Assembly (NCBI RefSeq): GCF_001698125.1
Contig: NZ_CP013854.1
Span: 4,898,001 to 4,962,000, forward strand
Length of the DNA stretch: 64,000 bases
Direction: 5' to 3'
Source: Pseudonocardia sp. HH130630-07
GTDB lineage: Bacteria > Actinomycetota > Actinomycetes > Mycobacteriales > Pseudonocardiaceae
In this document: positions 9,301 to 18,437 of the stretch, piece by piece
Position numbering within the stretch: position 1 is the stretch's first letter
Layout of the letters: every line of letters begins with the position of its first letter
Program-made: the position numbers and the translations under genes
Notes under the pieces: model-generated
The model's input: only the letters and a program-made list of their open reading frames with translations
What the model was told of the DNA's origin: nothing
Databases searched by the model: none

Positions 9301-9862
9301 CCTCGAGCTGGGCCGAGTGATCCGACCAGGCGACCTCCTCGGCGACCTTGGCCCGCGCGACGACCGCGGTCAGCGGCCGTGCCACCAGCACGACCGACGC
9401 CGCGAGCACCGGGAAGGCAATCCACGCCGGCCAGAACACGAGCCCCGCGACGATCCAGGCGACCACCGTGCGCAGCAGCGCCCGGCCGGTCTCCCAGCCG
9501 ATCCGGCGGAACAGCTGGGCGATCTGGCGGGAGTCGTCGTCGACCCGGTCCAGCAGCTCTCCGACCGCCTGGTCGTCGAGACGGGGCAGCGGCTGGCCGA
9601 GCGCGGCGTCGAGCAGGTCGGCCCGCAACCGGCCCTCGGCCCGGCTGACCACCGTGGCGAACAGCACCCGGCCCGCGGTGTCGAGCACCGCCGCGCCCAG
9701 GAGCAGCACACCGAGCGCGGTGACCAGCGTCGCCGTCGGGCCGGCGGCGACCCGCCCCACGACGGTGGCCGCCACCGCCTCGGCGATCGCGGCGACCACC
9801 GCGGCGATCATCGCGACGGTCGACGCCCGTCCGGCCAGCCGCCGCCACGACAGCGTGCGCAC
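6395..9862 (-). CDS. fused two-unit ABC exporter (TMD-NBD-TMD-NBD) with one degenerate ATP site
   Basis: 1155 aa: membrane domain 1 (about 15-285), NBD1 (about 315-555), membrane domain 2 (about 600-900) and NBD2 (about 930-1155). NBD1 has Walker A GRTGSGKST (352-360), Walker B VVVLD followed by the catalytic Glu481, and H-loop His512, but a degraded signature LSAGE (456-460). NBD2 has Walker A GQVGSGKSS and a perfect LSGGQ (1064-1068), but Asp1089 instead of the catalytic Glu and Ser1117 where the H-loop His should be. The consensus site (NBD1 Walker plus NBD2 signature) is therefore intact and the other is degenerate, as in heterodimeric exporters of the TM287/288 or LmrCD type, here in one chain. 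The likely role is export of a lipid, peptide or drug. The start is GTG 9862. Confidence 0.9.
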   Translation of the reverse strand: MRTLSWRRLAGRASTVAMIAAVVAAIAEAVAATVVGRVAAGPTATLVTALGVLLLGAAVLDTAGRVLFATVVSRAEGRLRADLLDAALGQPLPRLDDQAVGELLDRVDDDSRQIAQLFRRIGWETGRALLRTVVAWIVAGLVFWPAWIAFPVLAASVVLVARPLTAVVARAKVAEEVAWSDHSAQLEEAVAGQDDVRTSLGQAHVVAGFAARGAEVLRRVREVCRPATTLGLRAGFLAHALLGAVAVGGVWLVAGDPGGIAALVTLWILVTGFVAQVDSIVDRMPDIQAGVGALSRVRSLLNAEQEPAGGAPVPGGPVGVELRGLTAGYPGGFRLAGIDLTVPPGATCALLGRTGSGKSTIAKVLSRAVEPSRGQVFVGGLDVRDIGIEDLRRGIGVVTQRTEVLAASLAENIALHDPAVHRSTIERAVTALGLDGWVEALPDGLETRLGHGGVTLSAGEEQLVAFARLLVRDVSVVVLDEATARMDPRTEARVTRAARALLADRTGIVVAHRLSTIRRADMVAVLEDGRLVQHGARERLAVEPGRYADLLAADRTDTGPDGSAAGAPVAAPLAGADDVTFARRVRRAVPAADPAPAPALWRTVLRLILSYPRWGLLGGLMFTIATLAGASGVLTGWLWGRVAAELQDGGAPWEPALLLTGVLLLFPVWIAVAFRTYPRWWAAITLQMRLAVLRGQTMQHRSGRAPAGEIVARALDSDRMVLYADRWVDVANAALVVLATWLLSGNVQTAAVVGGFLVLCARAAALGAPAAGRAGRAAADARARFGTALGSALESVRTVKLAAATGAVRAHLVGVDADRVRATVREYRVRTLLDGVPGLVLQAAVILTWSVYLGGAWDLATALLVSTTLGGVGFFGQVCAAAVTEAPIARRWLRTVALFAGTADLTRPPAGVDLVAGTAPGPEAAAREPLHRLSLEKVTAVHHDGTVGVEGVDLDVDAGSLVLVTGQVGSGKSSLLAGLAGLVDHEGVIRWNGRAVADPQHFLRPGQVAYVGQVPRVLSGTFGDNVSLGHRRGIEDAVDDARLGRDVAAAGGTDAVVGHRGIRLSGGQVQRLAMARALATGAELIVADDVSSALDVRTEIELWAALRRRGGTVVGASTKRAALARADRVVVLDRGRVVDEGPWTDLAPRWSHLAG

Positions 9863-9970
9863 GCCTCACACCCCCCGGGATCGGACGGCACACGGGGTCC
9901 TCCGTGGCCGGTCCGCAGGGGACGGTAGCCGCGACCCCCGACGATCTCCGCCGGTTTTCCGACGGGCCGG

Positions 9971-11101
9971 TCAGTACGGAGGCCGGTCCTCCTCCGACGG
10001 GTCCGGTCGTTGCCACGGCGGCATCCCCGGCATCGGGGCGGCCGGTGGTTCCTCGTCGGGTTCCCACCGGTCCTCGACGGCCTCGTCGTCCGGCTGCCGC
10101 GGCGGATCCGGCTCGGGCTCGTCCAGCGGGGGGACCCCGAACTCCGCACGCAGTTTCCGCGCGTCCTCGGGATCGAGGTACCGGGCGATGTCGTCCGCTG
10201 TCATCCGCTGACGGTCCGAGCCGTACTCGGGTGCGTGCCGGAGGACGAGCCCCCGGGCCTGCAGGAACGCGCTGTCCACGTCCGGGCCGGTCCGGAGCTC
10301 ACCGGGATCGCCGAGCCACGGAGTTCCGTCCGGATCGGGGTCGGCTATCGGGGCCCGGTCCTGGGCCGCATCGCTGAGCCGGCCGAACGTGTCGATCTGG
10401 GCCACGGCCTCACCCACCTTCTCCTCGTGCCGCGCCAGCCACCAGACGAGCGTGCTCCCGGGCGTCCGGAGCACCTCGTCGTGCAGGTAACGCCGGTGGG
10501 CGATCTCGTGGTCGCGGTTGTGCTCCCACAACTGGACGTCCTTACGCAGGCGGGACAGCTCCCGGATGCGCTTGCCGTCGTCCTCGTCGACGTCGAGCAC
10601 GACGTCCGTCGCCCACACCGTCATGCGTCCGCGTCCGCCGGTCTGGTGCCCACCGAGCGTGGCGGCGAGGCGTGTGCCCGCACGGTCCCGGTCCGCGATC
10701 GAGTACCCGGCGGAGAGCTCGGCGGCCCGCTCCACGACCACCTCCCCGGCCAGGGCGGCCGGATCCCCGTGGGCGACGGCCTCACCGCCGGTCCAGTTCA
10801 CGGTCGCGGAGAACCGGAACGTGTAGTCCGCCGTGTCGCTGGGGATCTCCACCGGCCCGACGACGCGCCGGTCCTGCCGTACCGGGACCTGCGGCCGCGG
10901 GTCCGGCAGATCCGGGTACAGATGTGGCCGGGCCGGGGTGCGCATCCAGAACCACCCGCCGACGGCCACGCCGACGAGCAGCAGCGCGGCCACGGTGAGG
11001 TAGCCGAGCGCGGACAGGCCCGCGGCCAGTCCGATCAGCACCGGACCGAGCACGGCGGCGCCGGCCAGGAGCGCGAGGGGTTTGAGACGGTCGTCGGTCA
11101 T
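9971..11101 (-). CDS. membrane-anchored protein of the cyclase locus
   Basis: 376 aa, last gene of the defence-like operon. Residues about 8-50 form two adjoining hydrophobic helices. A soluble region follows (YTFRFSATVNW.....GDPAALAGEVVVERAAELS....D) whose beta strands and amphipathic helix loosely recall SPFH/band-7 proteins; that similarity is by eye only. It continues with a charged stretch (LSRLRKDVQLWEHNRDHEIAHRRYLHDE is one region, residues about 205-235) and a Pro/Glu/Asp-rich disordered tail. The ATG at 11101 overlaps the stop of the upstream P-loop gene (ATGA), indicating translational coupling, so the two proteins are probably made in fixed ratio and act together. I do not recognise a characterised family with confidence. 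Confidence 0.7.
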   Translation of the reverse strand: MTDDRLKPLALLAGAAVLGPVLIGLAAGLSALGYLTVAALLLVGVAVGGWFWMRTPARPHLYPDLPDPRPQVPVRQDRRVVGPVEIPSDTADYTFRFSATVNWTGGEAVAHGDPAALAGEVVVERAAELSAGYSIADRDRAGTRLAATLGGHQTGGRGRMTVWATDVVLDVDEDDGKRIRELSRLRKDVQLWEHNRDHEIAHRRYLHDEVLRTPGSTLVWWLARHEEKVGEAVAQIDTFGRLSDAAQDRAPIADPDPDGTPWLGDPGELRTGPDVDSAFLQARGLVLRHAPEYGSDRQRMTADDIARYLDPEDARKLRAEFGVPPLDEPEPDPPRQPDDEAVEDRWEPDEEPPAAPMPGMPPWQRPDPSEEDRPPY

Positions 11102-13073
11102 GGGTGCGCTCCTCGGTGGAGTGTGGTCCTGCGGCGGGCCGCGCTCAGCAGGTCGGTCAGCTCTCGGGCGACGCTTCGCCGCCGGACGGCGGCTTCCCGC
11201 TCGGCCGGCCCGGCGACCCAGTCGTAGGTGATGCCCAGCAGCACCTCGGGCCGGCCGCTGCGGACAGCGGCGGTGACGAGCAGTTCGGTCGCGGTGGTGT
11301 CGTCGGCGTCGCTGCGAGCCTGGTCGTCGAGCCAGTACCGGAGCGGCTCGTCCAGCACGGCGCGGTCGGCGTCGCGCAGTACGGCGGTCCAGCAGGTGGT
11401 GAGGAGATCGGAGGTCGCCGCCCGGGCGAGGTGGGGGCGGATGATCTCCGGCCGGACACACGTGAGGAAGAGGAGCCGGTCCTGGTCCCTCTCGATGCGG
11501 GGTCGGTGTCCCGGCCGGGGGGATCCCACCAGCCGGCCGAGGAGCATCCGCGGTGCGCTGCTCCGCTCGGTGAGCAGTCTGCGCAGCCCGCGCTGCGCCG
11601 CGGCAGAGACCGCTTCGAGGGGATGCCGCGCGAGGTGGTGCAACCGCACCACGGCCTGATCGAGCCGGTCCGGAGCGATGACCTCGGTGCAGATCGCGAC
11701 GAGCATCGTCGCGAGTGCTGCGGGGCAGCCCGGGTCACGGGCCCAGGTCCAGCAGCGCCGACGCAGGACCGGGCTGTGCTCGGGGTGGTTCAGACCGTGT
11801 GTGAGGGTCAGTACCGCCAGCTCCAGCGGCCCACGGGCTGTCGCCGCCCACCGTTCCACGACCTCGGCCAGCGCGTCGGGGCCGCGGGTCCGGAGCACCT
11901 CGGTGGCGAACCGCTCCGCGAACACGCCTGGATCGAGCCCGGGCCGGTCGAGCAGATCGGGATGCTCGACGATCCATCGCTGGAACCCGGCGCGCAGCCC
12001 GGGGAAGTGGGTCCAGAAGTAGGCCCGGATCTTGCGGCCGCGGGTCCGGTCCTGGAACGTGACCGCTCCGTCGAGCTCCTGTGCCCCGATTCCGTCCAGT
12101 CGTGCGCCGAAGTCGGGGGAGACCAGCGCGTGTTCGCCGTCGACGGTGAGTTCGACCGTCGAGACCAGGGTCCGCTCCGCCTCGTACACCACGGCCGACG
12201 GACTGTGCTCGAACATGGCGACGGCCAGTGCGAGCGGACGTTGCTGCCCGCAGAGCTGGTCCCGCAGTTCCCGCACCACCGCGCCCGTGCTGTCGCCGTC
12301 CAGCGCGGACAGTGCCCGCTCGCACCACTGCGGGAAACCGCCGGCCCCGGCCGACTCCTCCGCGACGAACCGGGCGAGCTGTTCGACGTCGCGCATGGGT
12401 GCGGTGTCGAGGTGCTCGGTCAGGGCGGGATAGAGCGGTCCCGGGACGGCGTGGCCCGGGAGGACGGCGCGGAGGTGCCGGTCGAACACGCGCTCGGGAT
12501 CGGGACGTCCGAGGCGGGCTCGGCAGCCGACCAACTCGGACGGGAGCTGGTCCACGGGTGCCTCGCGCAGCACGATCACGCCGAGCGCACCGTGCCGCTG
12601 GGTGCGGGCGACCACGCCGGCGAAGCGTGCGACCAGCGGCCCCCACTGTTCGGGACCGGCGAGGTCGGAGAGATCGACCAGGAACCGGGTGGCGGGTGTG
12701 ACGTCGGCCGGGTCGTACGGCGCGTCCCGGTCGTCGTCGTGCAGGTCGACCCGGGTGACGGGCTCCCGCGGGTCGGTGGCCAGCTCGTCGAGCAGCCGGG
12801 TCGCTGCCGCGTTCCGGCCGTCGCCCGCCGCCCCCAGAGGACCACGACCCGCTGTTCGCGCAGGATCTCCCGGGCGCGGGTATAGCCGTCGGGCTCGACG
12901 AACACCCGCCGGACGGCGGCCTCGTGGTCGGCGGAGTGAGCGCGCCCGGGACGGCGCCGATCCTGCTGAATACTGGAGATGTAGGCGGTGATGATGTCGC
13001 CGTGGCCGTAGTGCTGCGGGCTGTCCCGGACCGAGTCGTTCGTGATCCGGGTCTGCGGGAGCACGCCGGTCAC
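11098..13073 (-). pseudogene. degenerate P-loop protein with N-terminal SPQHYGHGDI motif; one-base frameshift
   Basis: Adding one C/G to the C-run at 12831-12835 joins two frames into a 658-aa protein. It begins at GTG 13073 in a GTGA overlap with the cyclase gene. The N-terminus carries SPQHYGHGDI (residues about 18-27), almost identical to the cyclase C-terminus. A P-loop-like segment follows in which Arg-Asn replaces Lys-Thr (LWG.AGDGRNAAATRLL). A hydrophobic-strand-plus-Asp segment (TRFLVDLSDL) could be Walker B. The rest is a long helical region without a recognised domain or TM helix. STAND-like NTPases of conflict systems have this general plan, but nucleotide hydrolysis is doubtful here. 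The break may be a sequencing error. Confidence 0.65.
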
Positions 13074-13120
13074 CGGTCCCCGTAGCGGGTCCCGGTGATG
13101 TCGCCGTGGCCGAAGTGCTG
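12993..13120 (-). repeat. direct repeat encoding the shared SPQHxGHGDI peptide
   Basis: Two 24-bp copies, 12993-13016 and 13097-13120, differ at a single position and lie 104 bp apart in the same frame sense. One encodes the peptide near the end of the cyclase, the other the peptide near the start of the P-loop protein. Together they bracket the gene junction. Confidence 0.85.
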
Positions 13121-13900
13121 GGGTGACCGGTGGACCTCGCCCCGGAACTCCACCTGCGGGCCGCCGCTCCCGGACGGCGGCCCGGCGTCCGGCCGGTCGC
13201 CCGCCGGAGCGGGCCCGGTGCCACCGGGGCCGATCCCCGACCGGAGCGCCGGGCCGGTCTGGTGCGGTACCCGAAGGTAGGCCCGGGTCGTCCCGCCCTT
13301 GATCGCGACGTCCACGCCGGCGTAGTAGTCCTCCCCGTCGCCGGAGTAGCCGGACCGCACGGCGTCGAGGTACGCGCGTTCGGTGAGTGCGGCGACGACG
13401 TAGGTGCGAGGCCCGTTGTTCGCCAGCAGCTCGCGCAGCGCGGCACAGTCCAGCAGCCGGTGCAGCTCGACGCGGTCGTGACCACTGCCGTCGTCGGCCT
13501 GACCGGGATCCGACAGGTCGGTGCGATCGTCGCTGCTCACCGGGCCGACCCCGATGCTGACCCGCAGGCGCATGGGCGTGCCGCCCGGGATGCGGTGCTC
13601 CCGGTCGCGCTCGGCCAGCTCGTCCTGCAGGGCGTGCAACAGGGGGTTGACCAGTTTCGGCAGGATCCCCGAGCGGAACCCGACGACGTAGCCGTCGCCC
13701 GTCCTGCGCGGGAACTCCTGGCCGCTGCTCCAGGCGATCCCGAGACCGGCACGGTGGAACGCGGCGGCGAGCACCTCGGTCACGGCCTGGGACAGCGGTC
13801 CGTGGAACCGGCCGCGCCTGTTGCTGAATCCCTCCACATCGACCGCGATCAGCGCAAGGTACGGCGGAAGTTCGGTGGCGGTCGTTCCGTCGTCGTTCAT
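13070..13900 (-). CDS. class III nucleotide cyclase (PycC-like candidate)
   Basis: 276 aa. The cyclase core keeps both metal-binding aspartates of class III cyclases: Asp21 in IAVDVEGFS and Asp69 in RTGDGYVVGF. It continues with the strand LRVSIGVG and a helix HRLLDCAALRELLA, where other cyclases place transition-state residues; the usual Asn is not obvious. Small cyclases of this type beside Pycsar effectors (PycC) make cCMP or cUMP on phage infection, and the neighbouring gene looks like such an effector. After residue 220 a Gly/Pro-rich linker leads to a C-terminal tag SPQHFGHGDI shared with the downstream protein. ATG 13900 is chosen for its AGGGAG site; the longer ATG 13945 has none. The stop overlaps the next start (GTGA). 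Confidence 0.78.
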   Translation of the reverse strand: MNDDGTTATELPPYLALIAVDVEGFSNRRGRFHGPLSQAVTEVLAAAFHRAGLGIAWSSGQEFPRRTGDGYVVGFRSGILPKLVNPLLHALQDELAERDREHRIPGGTPMRLRVSIGVGPVSSDDRTDLSDPGQADDGSGHDRVELHRLLDCAALRELLANNGPRTYVVAALTERAYLDAVRSGYSGDGEDYYAGVDVAIKGGTTRAYLRVPHQTGPALRSGIGPGGTGPAPAGDRPDAGPPSGSGGPQVEFRGEVHRSPQHFGHGDITGTRYGDR

Positions 13901-13978
13901 GATCTCCCTCTCGAAGGCGTCGCCGTGCCGCCGGGGACACGGCATCGGTGCTCCACGTCGTGCCGCGGAACAGGATGG

Positions 13979-14473
13979 TCAGAACGGCGGCGCCCCACCG
14001 ACGGTTGCGGCGATCCACATCAGATAGACGGCGATCTCGAGTGCGGCGCTGACCAGTGCGGCCCGCAGGAAACGGATCTTCCGCCGGACGATGTGCGCCA
14101 CCGTGCGGCTCCGTGCCCACGCCGCCTCGACGGCGGCGCGAAGCTCCGTACGCCCCGCCGTGTCGTGGGCCGCGGGCCGTAGCCCGGGGTAGGTGAACCA
14201 GGGGAGCGGCGTCGGTCCGGAGCGTGGCCACAGCGTGGCCAGCAGCAGGGCGACGGTGGCCGCGACGAGGACGAGAAGAACACCCCCGGCGAGCCGGGAC
14301 GGCCCGCCCGATCCGTGGCGTGTGACGGCCAGGCCGGCCAGGACGATGCCCTGCGCCGCGAGCAGGAATCCGGCCTTCGCGTCGACCGCGGCGATGATCC
14401 GGTTGGTCTCGGCGGTCGTCGCCGCGGCGAATTCGCGATCGCGATCGAGCGCGGGATCAGCTGCTCCGTTCAT
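13979..14473 (-). CDS. Pycsar-effector-like membrane protein (DUF5706/PycTM type)
   Basis: 164 aa with three predicted TM segments (about 33-52, 61-83 and 134-157). A conserved-looking helix, ETNRIIAAVDAKAGFLLAA, opens the first segment; the D-x-K-A motif at the cytosolic face is typical of Pycsar effector membrane proteins. The family is thought to be switched on by cyclic pyrimidine nucleotides and to permeabilise the membrane, causing abortive infection. It is first in a minus-strand operon directly upstream of the cyclase (78-bp gap) and divergent to a CRP-family gene. ATG 14473 is my choice; ATG 14515 would add 14 residues, and neither has a convincing ribosome-binding site. Confidence 0.75.
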   Translation of the reverse strand: MNGAADPALDRDREFAAATTAETNRIIAAVDAKAGFLLAAQGIVLAGLAVTRHGSGGPSRLAGGVLLVLVAATVALLLATLWPRSGPTPLPWFTYPGLRPAAHDTAGRTELRAAVEAAWARSRTVAHIVRRKIRFLRAALVSAALEIAVYLMWIAATVGGAPPF

Positions 14474-14592
14474 GCTCCAATGACACGACAGGGTGACGCA
14501 GAGTTCTGCGTCCATCGACGCACAGGACGGGGATCGTCGTCATCGGGATCGACACGGGGACCGACACCGGGACCGACCCGGACCTGGTCGCG

Positions 14593-15237
14593 TTGCTGTC
14601 GTGGATCCGCAGCGCCGGCCGTCCGCGTCGCTGGGCCCGCGGAACGACGGTGCTGCTGCAGGGCGCGCGGAGCGACGAGCTGATCCTGCTCGGATCGGGA
14701 ACGGTCAAGATCGTCTCCGGAGCGGAGAGCGGCCGGCAGGCGATGCTCGCACTGCGCGGCCCGGGTGACCTGATCGGCGAGTTCGCCGTGTTCGACGGCC
14801 GGCCGCGGTCGGCCAGCGTCGTCGCGCTCGGTGCCGTGTCCGGCTGGGTGGTGGGCTCCGACCGGCTGCACGCTCATCTCGGGGCCACCCCGGCGGCGGC
14901 GCTGGCCGTCCTGCGGATGCTGGTGTCCCGGTTGCGGGAGGCCGACCTGCGGCGTCTGGAGTTCGGTTCGCTCGACACCGTCGCCCGCCTGGCGAGCCTG
15001 CTCTGCACCCTCGGGGAGCAGCACGGCGCGGGCTCGTGGATCCGGTTGACCCAGGCCGAGCTCGGCGCCGCGACCGGCGCCTCGCGGGAGGCGACGGTCC
15101 GGGCCGTCACCCGGTTACGAGCCGCGGGTCTGGTCGAGACCGCCCGGCACCGGATCCGGATCCTGCGCCCCGTGGACCTCGCCCGGGTCGCACGCGGCGA
15201 GGGGGTTCCGGACGAGGGTGGCCACGGCGCCGGATGA
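14593..15237 (+). CDS. CRP/FNR-family cyclic-nucleotide-binding transcription regulator
   Basis: 214 aa from TTG 14593; the frame is open upstream to 14497 without ATG or GTG, so the start is uncertain. The N-terminal jelly-roll cNMP domain contains the phosphate-binding cassette GEFAVFDGRPRSASV, with the ribose-contacting Glu63 and phosphate-contacting Arg72 retained, so it should bind a cyclic nucleotide. The C-terminal winged helix carries the recognition helix region TGASREATVRAVTRL. It is divergent from the effector-cyclase operon across about 120 bp, so it probably controls that operon using the cyclase product. No Cys cluster is present, which excludes an FNR-type iron-sulphur sensor. 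Confidence 0.85.
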   Translation: MLSWIRSAGRPRRWARGTTVLLQGARSDELILLGSGTVKIVSGAESGRQAMLALRGPGDLIGEFAVFDGRPRSASVVALGAVSGWVVGSDRLHAHLGATPAAALAVLRMLVSRLREADLRRLEFGSLDTVARLASLLCTLGEQHGAGSWIRLTQAELGAATGASREATVRAVTRLRAAGLVETARHRIRILRPVDLARVARGEGVPDEGGHGAG

Positions 15238-15244
15238 GAACACG

Positions 15245-15280
15245 ACGGTGCCCCCGGCCGCGAACGACCGGGGGCACCGT
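15245..15280. terminator. hairpin terminator between CRP gene and sigA
   Basis: A perfect 13-bp stem (15245-15257 with 15268-15280) and a 10-nt loop lie between two convergent genes, so it can serve both. No U-tract, as is usual in actinobacteria. Confidence 0.75.
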
Positions 15281-15296
15281 GGCGACGGGCCGGGAC

Positions 15297-16868
<1,572 letters not shown>

Positions 16869-16875
16869 GCGTTCC

Positions 16876-16881
16876 ATTGTA
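16876..16881 (-). promoter_or_regulatory. -10 box of sigA (leaderless)
   Basis: TACAAT on the minus strand is a near-perfect -10 element and ends 7 nt before the ATG at 16868. No clear -35 hexamer is seen 17-18 bp upstream. Confidence 0.6.
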
Positions 16882-16958
16882 ACTGCGCATCGCGGGAGGG
16901 GACGCACCTCACGCCGCCCCGCGCGTCCGGGTGGCCCCCGACGTGGTCGGATGGACCC

Positions 16959-17792
16959 GTGAGCCCGCACGAGAGCAGCGATCCCGCCACCCTGCGCGCC
17001 GTCGCCGAGCAGGTCGCCGCCGAGGCGGCCGAACACCTGCACAGCCTGCCCGCGCCGCGCGACGGCGGGGTGTCGACGAAGTCCTCGCCGACCGACGTCG
17101 TCACCGAGTCCGACGCCTCGGTGGAGCGGTTCGTCCGCGCCCGGCTCGCGGAGCTGCGGCCGGGCGAGCCCGTCTACGGCGAGGAGGGCTCCGGCGACGC
17201 CGCGACCGCGCGGTGGGTGGTCGACCCGATCGACGGCACCGTGAACTACCTCTACGGCCTGCCCTGGTACGCCATCTCGATCGCCGCCGTCGCCGCGGGC
17301 GGGACCGTCGCCGGTGCGGTCGCGGAGCCGGCGTCCGGGCGGCTCTGGTCGGCCGGGCGGGGGCTGGGCGCCACCTGTGACGGGCGGCCGCTGTCGGCCG
17401 CGGCGACGACCGAGCTGGGGCAGTCGCTGGTGGGGACCGGGTTCGCCTATCGGGCCGAGCGCCGCGCCCGGCAGGCCGGGATGGTGGCGGCGATGCTGCC
17501 GGAGGTGCGCGACGTGCGCCGGGCCGGCGCCGCTGCGCTGGACCTGTGCGCGGTGGCCGCCGGCTGGCTGGACGGCTACGTCGAGCACGGCTGCAACTGG
17601 TGGGACTGGGCGGCCGGGGCGCTCGTCGCGCAGGAGGCCGGTGCCCGGGTGCACATCGCCGTCGCGCCGGGGGTCGTCGATCCCGGCATCGACGGCGACG
17701 GGCTGGGCGCCGACGTGTCGCTCGCCGCCGCTCCGGGGATCGCCGACGCACTGGCCGGCCTGGCCCGCCGCAGCGGCGCCGCGGACGTCTGA
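16959..17792 (+). CDS. suhB: inositol monophosphatase family protein
   Basis: 277 aa. The Mg-binding signature of the IMPase/FBPase superfamily is complete: GEEG (about 74-77), VVDPIDGTVNYLYG (Asp89, Asp92, Thr94) and the C-terminal NWWDWAAGALVAQEAGA. The enzyme hydrolyses inositol-1-phosphate or a related sugar phosphate in the cytosol and would feed inositol for phosphatidylinositol and mycothiol. GTG 16959 gives the family's normal length; the open frame extends further left but overlaps the sigA promoter. The suhB gene next to sigA is a conserved actinobacterial arrangement. It converges on cei with a 9-bp gap. Confidence 0.93.
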   Translation: MSPHESSDPATLRAVAEQVAAEAAEHLHSLPAPRDGGVSTKSSPTDVVTESDASVERFVRARLAELRPGEPVYGEEGSGDAATARWVVDPIDGTVNYLYGLPWYAISIAAVAAGGTVAGAVAEPASGRLWSAGRGLGATCDGRPLSAAATTELGQSLVGTGFAYRAERRARQAGMVAAMLPEVRDVRRAGAAALDLCAVAAGWLDGYVEHGCNWWDWAAGALVAQEAGARVHIAVAPGVVDPGIDGDGLGADVSLAAAPGIADALAGLARRSGAADV

Positions 17793-17801
17793 GCGGGTCG
17801 C

Positions 17802-18437
17802 TCAGGCGCCGCAGGTGTCCGCGCGGGCCTGCTCCAGCAGCCCGGGATCGGCCTGCGCACCGCCCTCGTTGCCGGGGGAGGCGAGCTGGTCGAGTGCGTC
17901 CCGGGCGGCGCGCCCGGGGGCGACGTCGGTGAACGCGGTCCCGACCACCACGTCGACCGTCCCGCCCGGCCGGTCGTCGCGGACGAGTTCCATGCAGGGC
18001 AGGGCGAGCGAGAGGGTCGCCGCGCCCGGGCCGCCGTCCGGCCCGAACCGCAGCTGGCCGATGCACCCGAGGTCCCCGTCGGGGAAGGCGGGATCGTTGC
18101 CCGGCGTGTTCGCCTCGCCGAACGCGAGGTCCCGGAGCTGGGCGCTCACCAGGTTCGCCTGTCCGCGCTGGCCACCGGCGTTGAGCACCTGGAACCGGAC
18201 GTCGCGCGGGGTGGCCGGGGCGATCGAGGCGAACTCGGCCCGGTCCAGCTCGGCCCCCGGGAGCGCACCCGCCGCGGGCGCCGGGCACGCCGTGGTGGAC
18301 GGCCCCTCCGACGCGCTGCTCAGGACCACGGTCCAGGTGGCGGCGACGACGACGGCCAGCACGGCCGAGGTGATCAGGATCGGCCGGGTCCGGCGCCGCT
18401 CGTAGGGCCGTTCGGCGCGGGCGCGCGGCGACGGCAT
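17802..18437 (-). CDS. cei: envelope integrity protein Cei-like, LytR_C domain
   Basis: 211 aa: an Arg-rich cytosolic N-terminus, one TM helix (about residues 20-42), then an extracytoplasmic domain with the pattern DVRFQVLNAGGQRGQANLVSAQL, which fits the LytR C-terminal domain family. Four Cys in the outer part (ACP, GCIG, LPCM and the terminal CGA) could form disulphides. The mycobacterial protein at this place beside suhB/sigA is Cei, needed for cell-envelope integrity; I transfer the name on domain and synteny. Its ATG overlaps the stop of the upstream phosphotransferase gene (TGATG), so the two are coupled. Confidence 0.82.
   Translation of the reverse strand: MPSPRARAERPYERRRTRPILITSAVLAVVVAATWTVVLSSASEGPSTTACPAPAAGALPGAELDRAEFASIAPATPRDVRFQVLNAGGQRGQANLVSAQLRDLAFGEANTPGNDPAFPDGDLGCIGQLRFGPDGGPGAATLSLALPCMELVRDDRPGGTVDVVVGTAFTDVAPGRAARDALDQLASPGNEGGAQADPGLLEQARADTCGA

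Noticed and set aside
6395..9862. Two separate ABC half-transporter genes
   Set aside because: The frame is continuous between NBD1 and the second membrane domain, with no stop or start signal in the linker.
14593..15237. FNR-type oxygen sensor
   Set aside because: There is no N-terminal cysteine cluster for a [4Fe-4S] centre, while the cyclic-nucleotide-binding Glu and Arg are kept.
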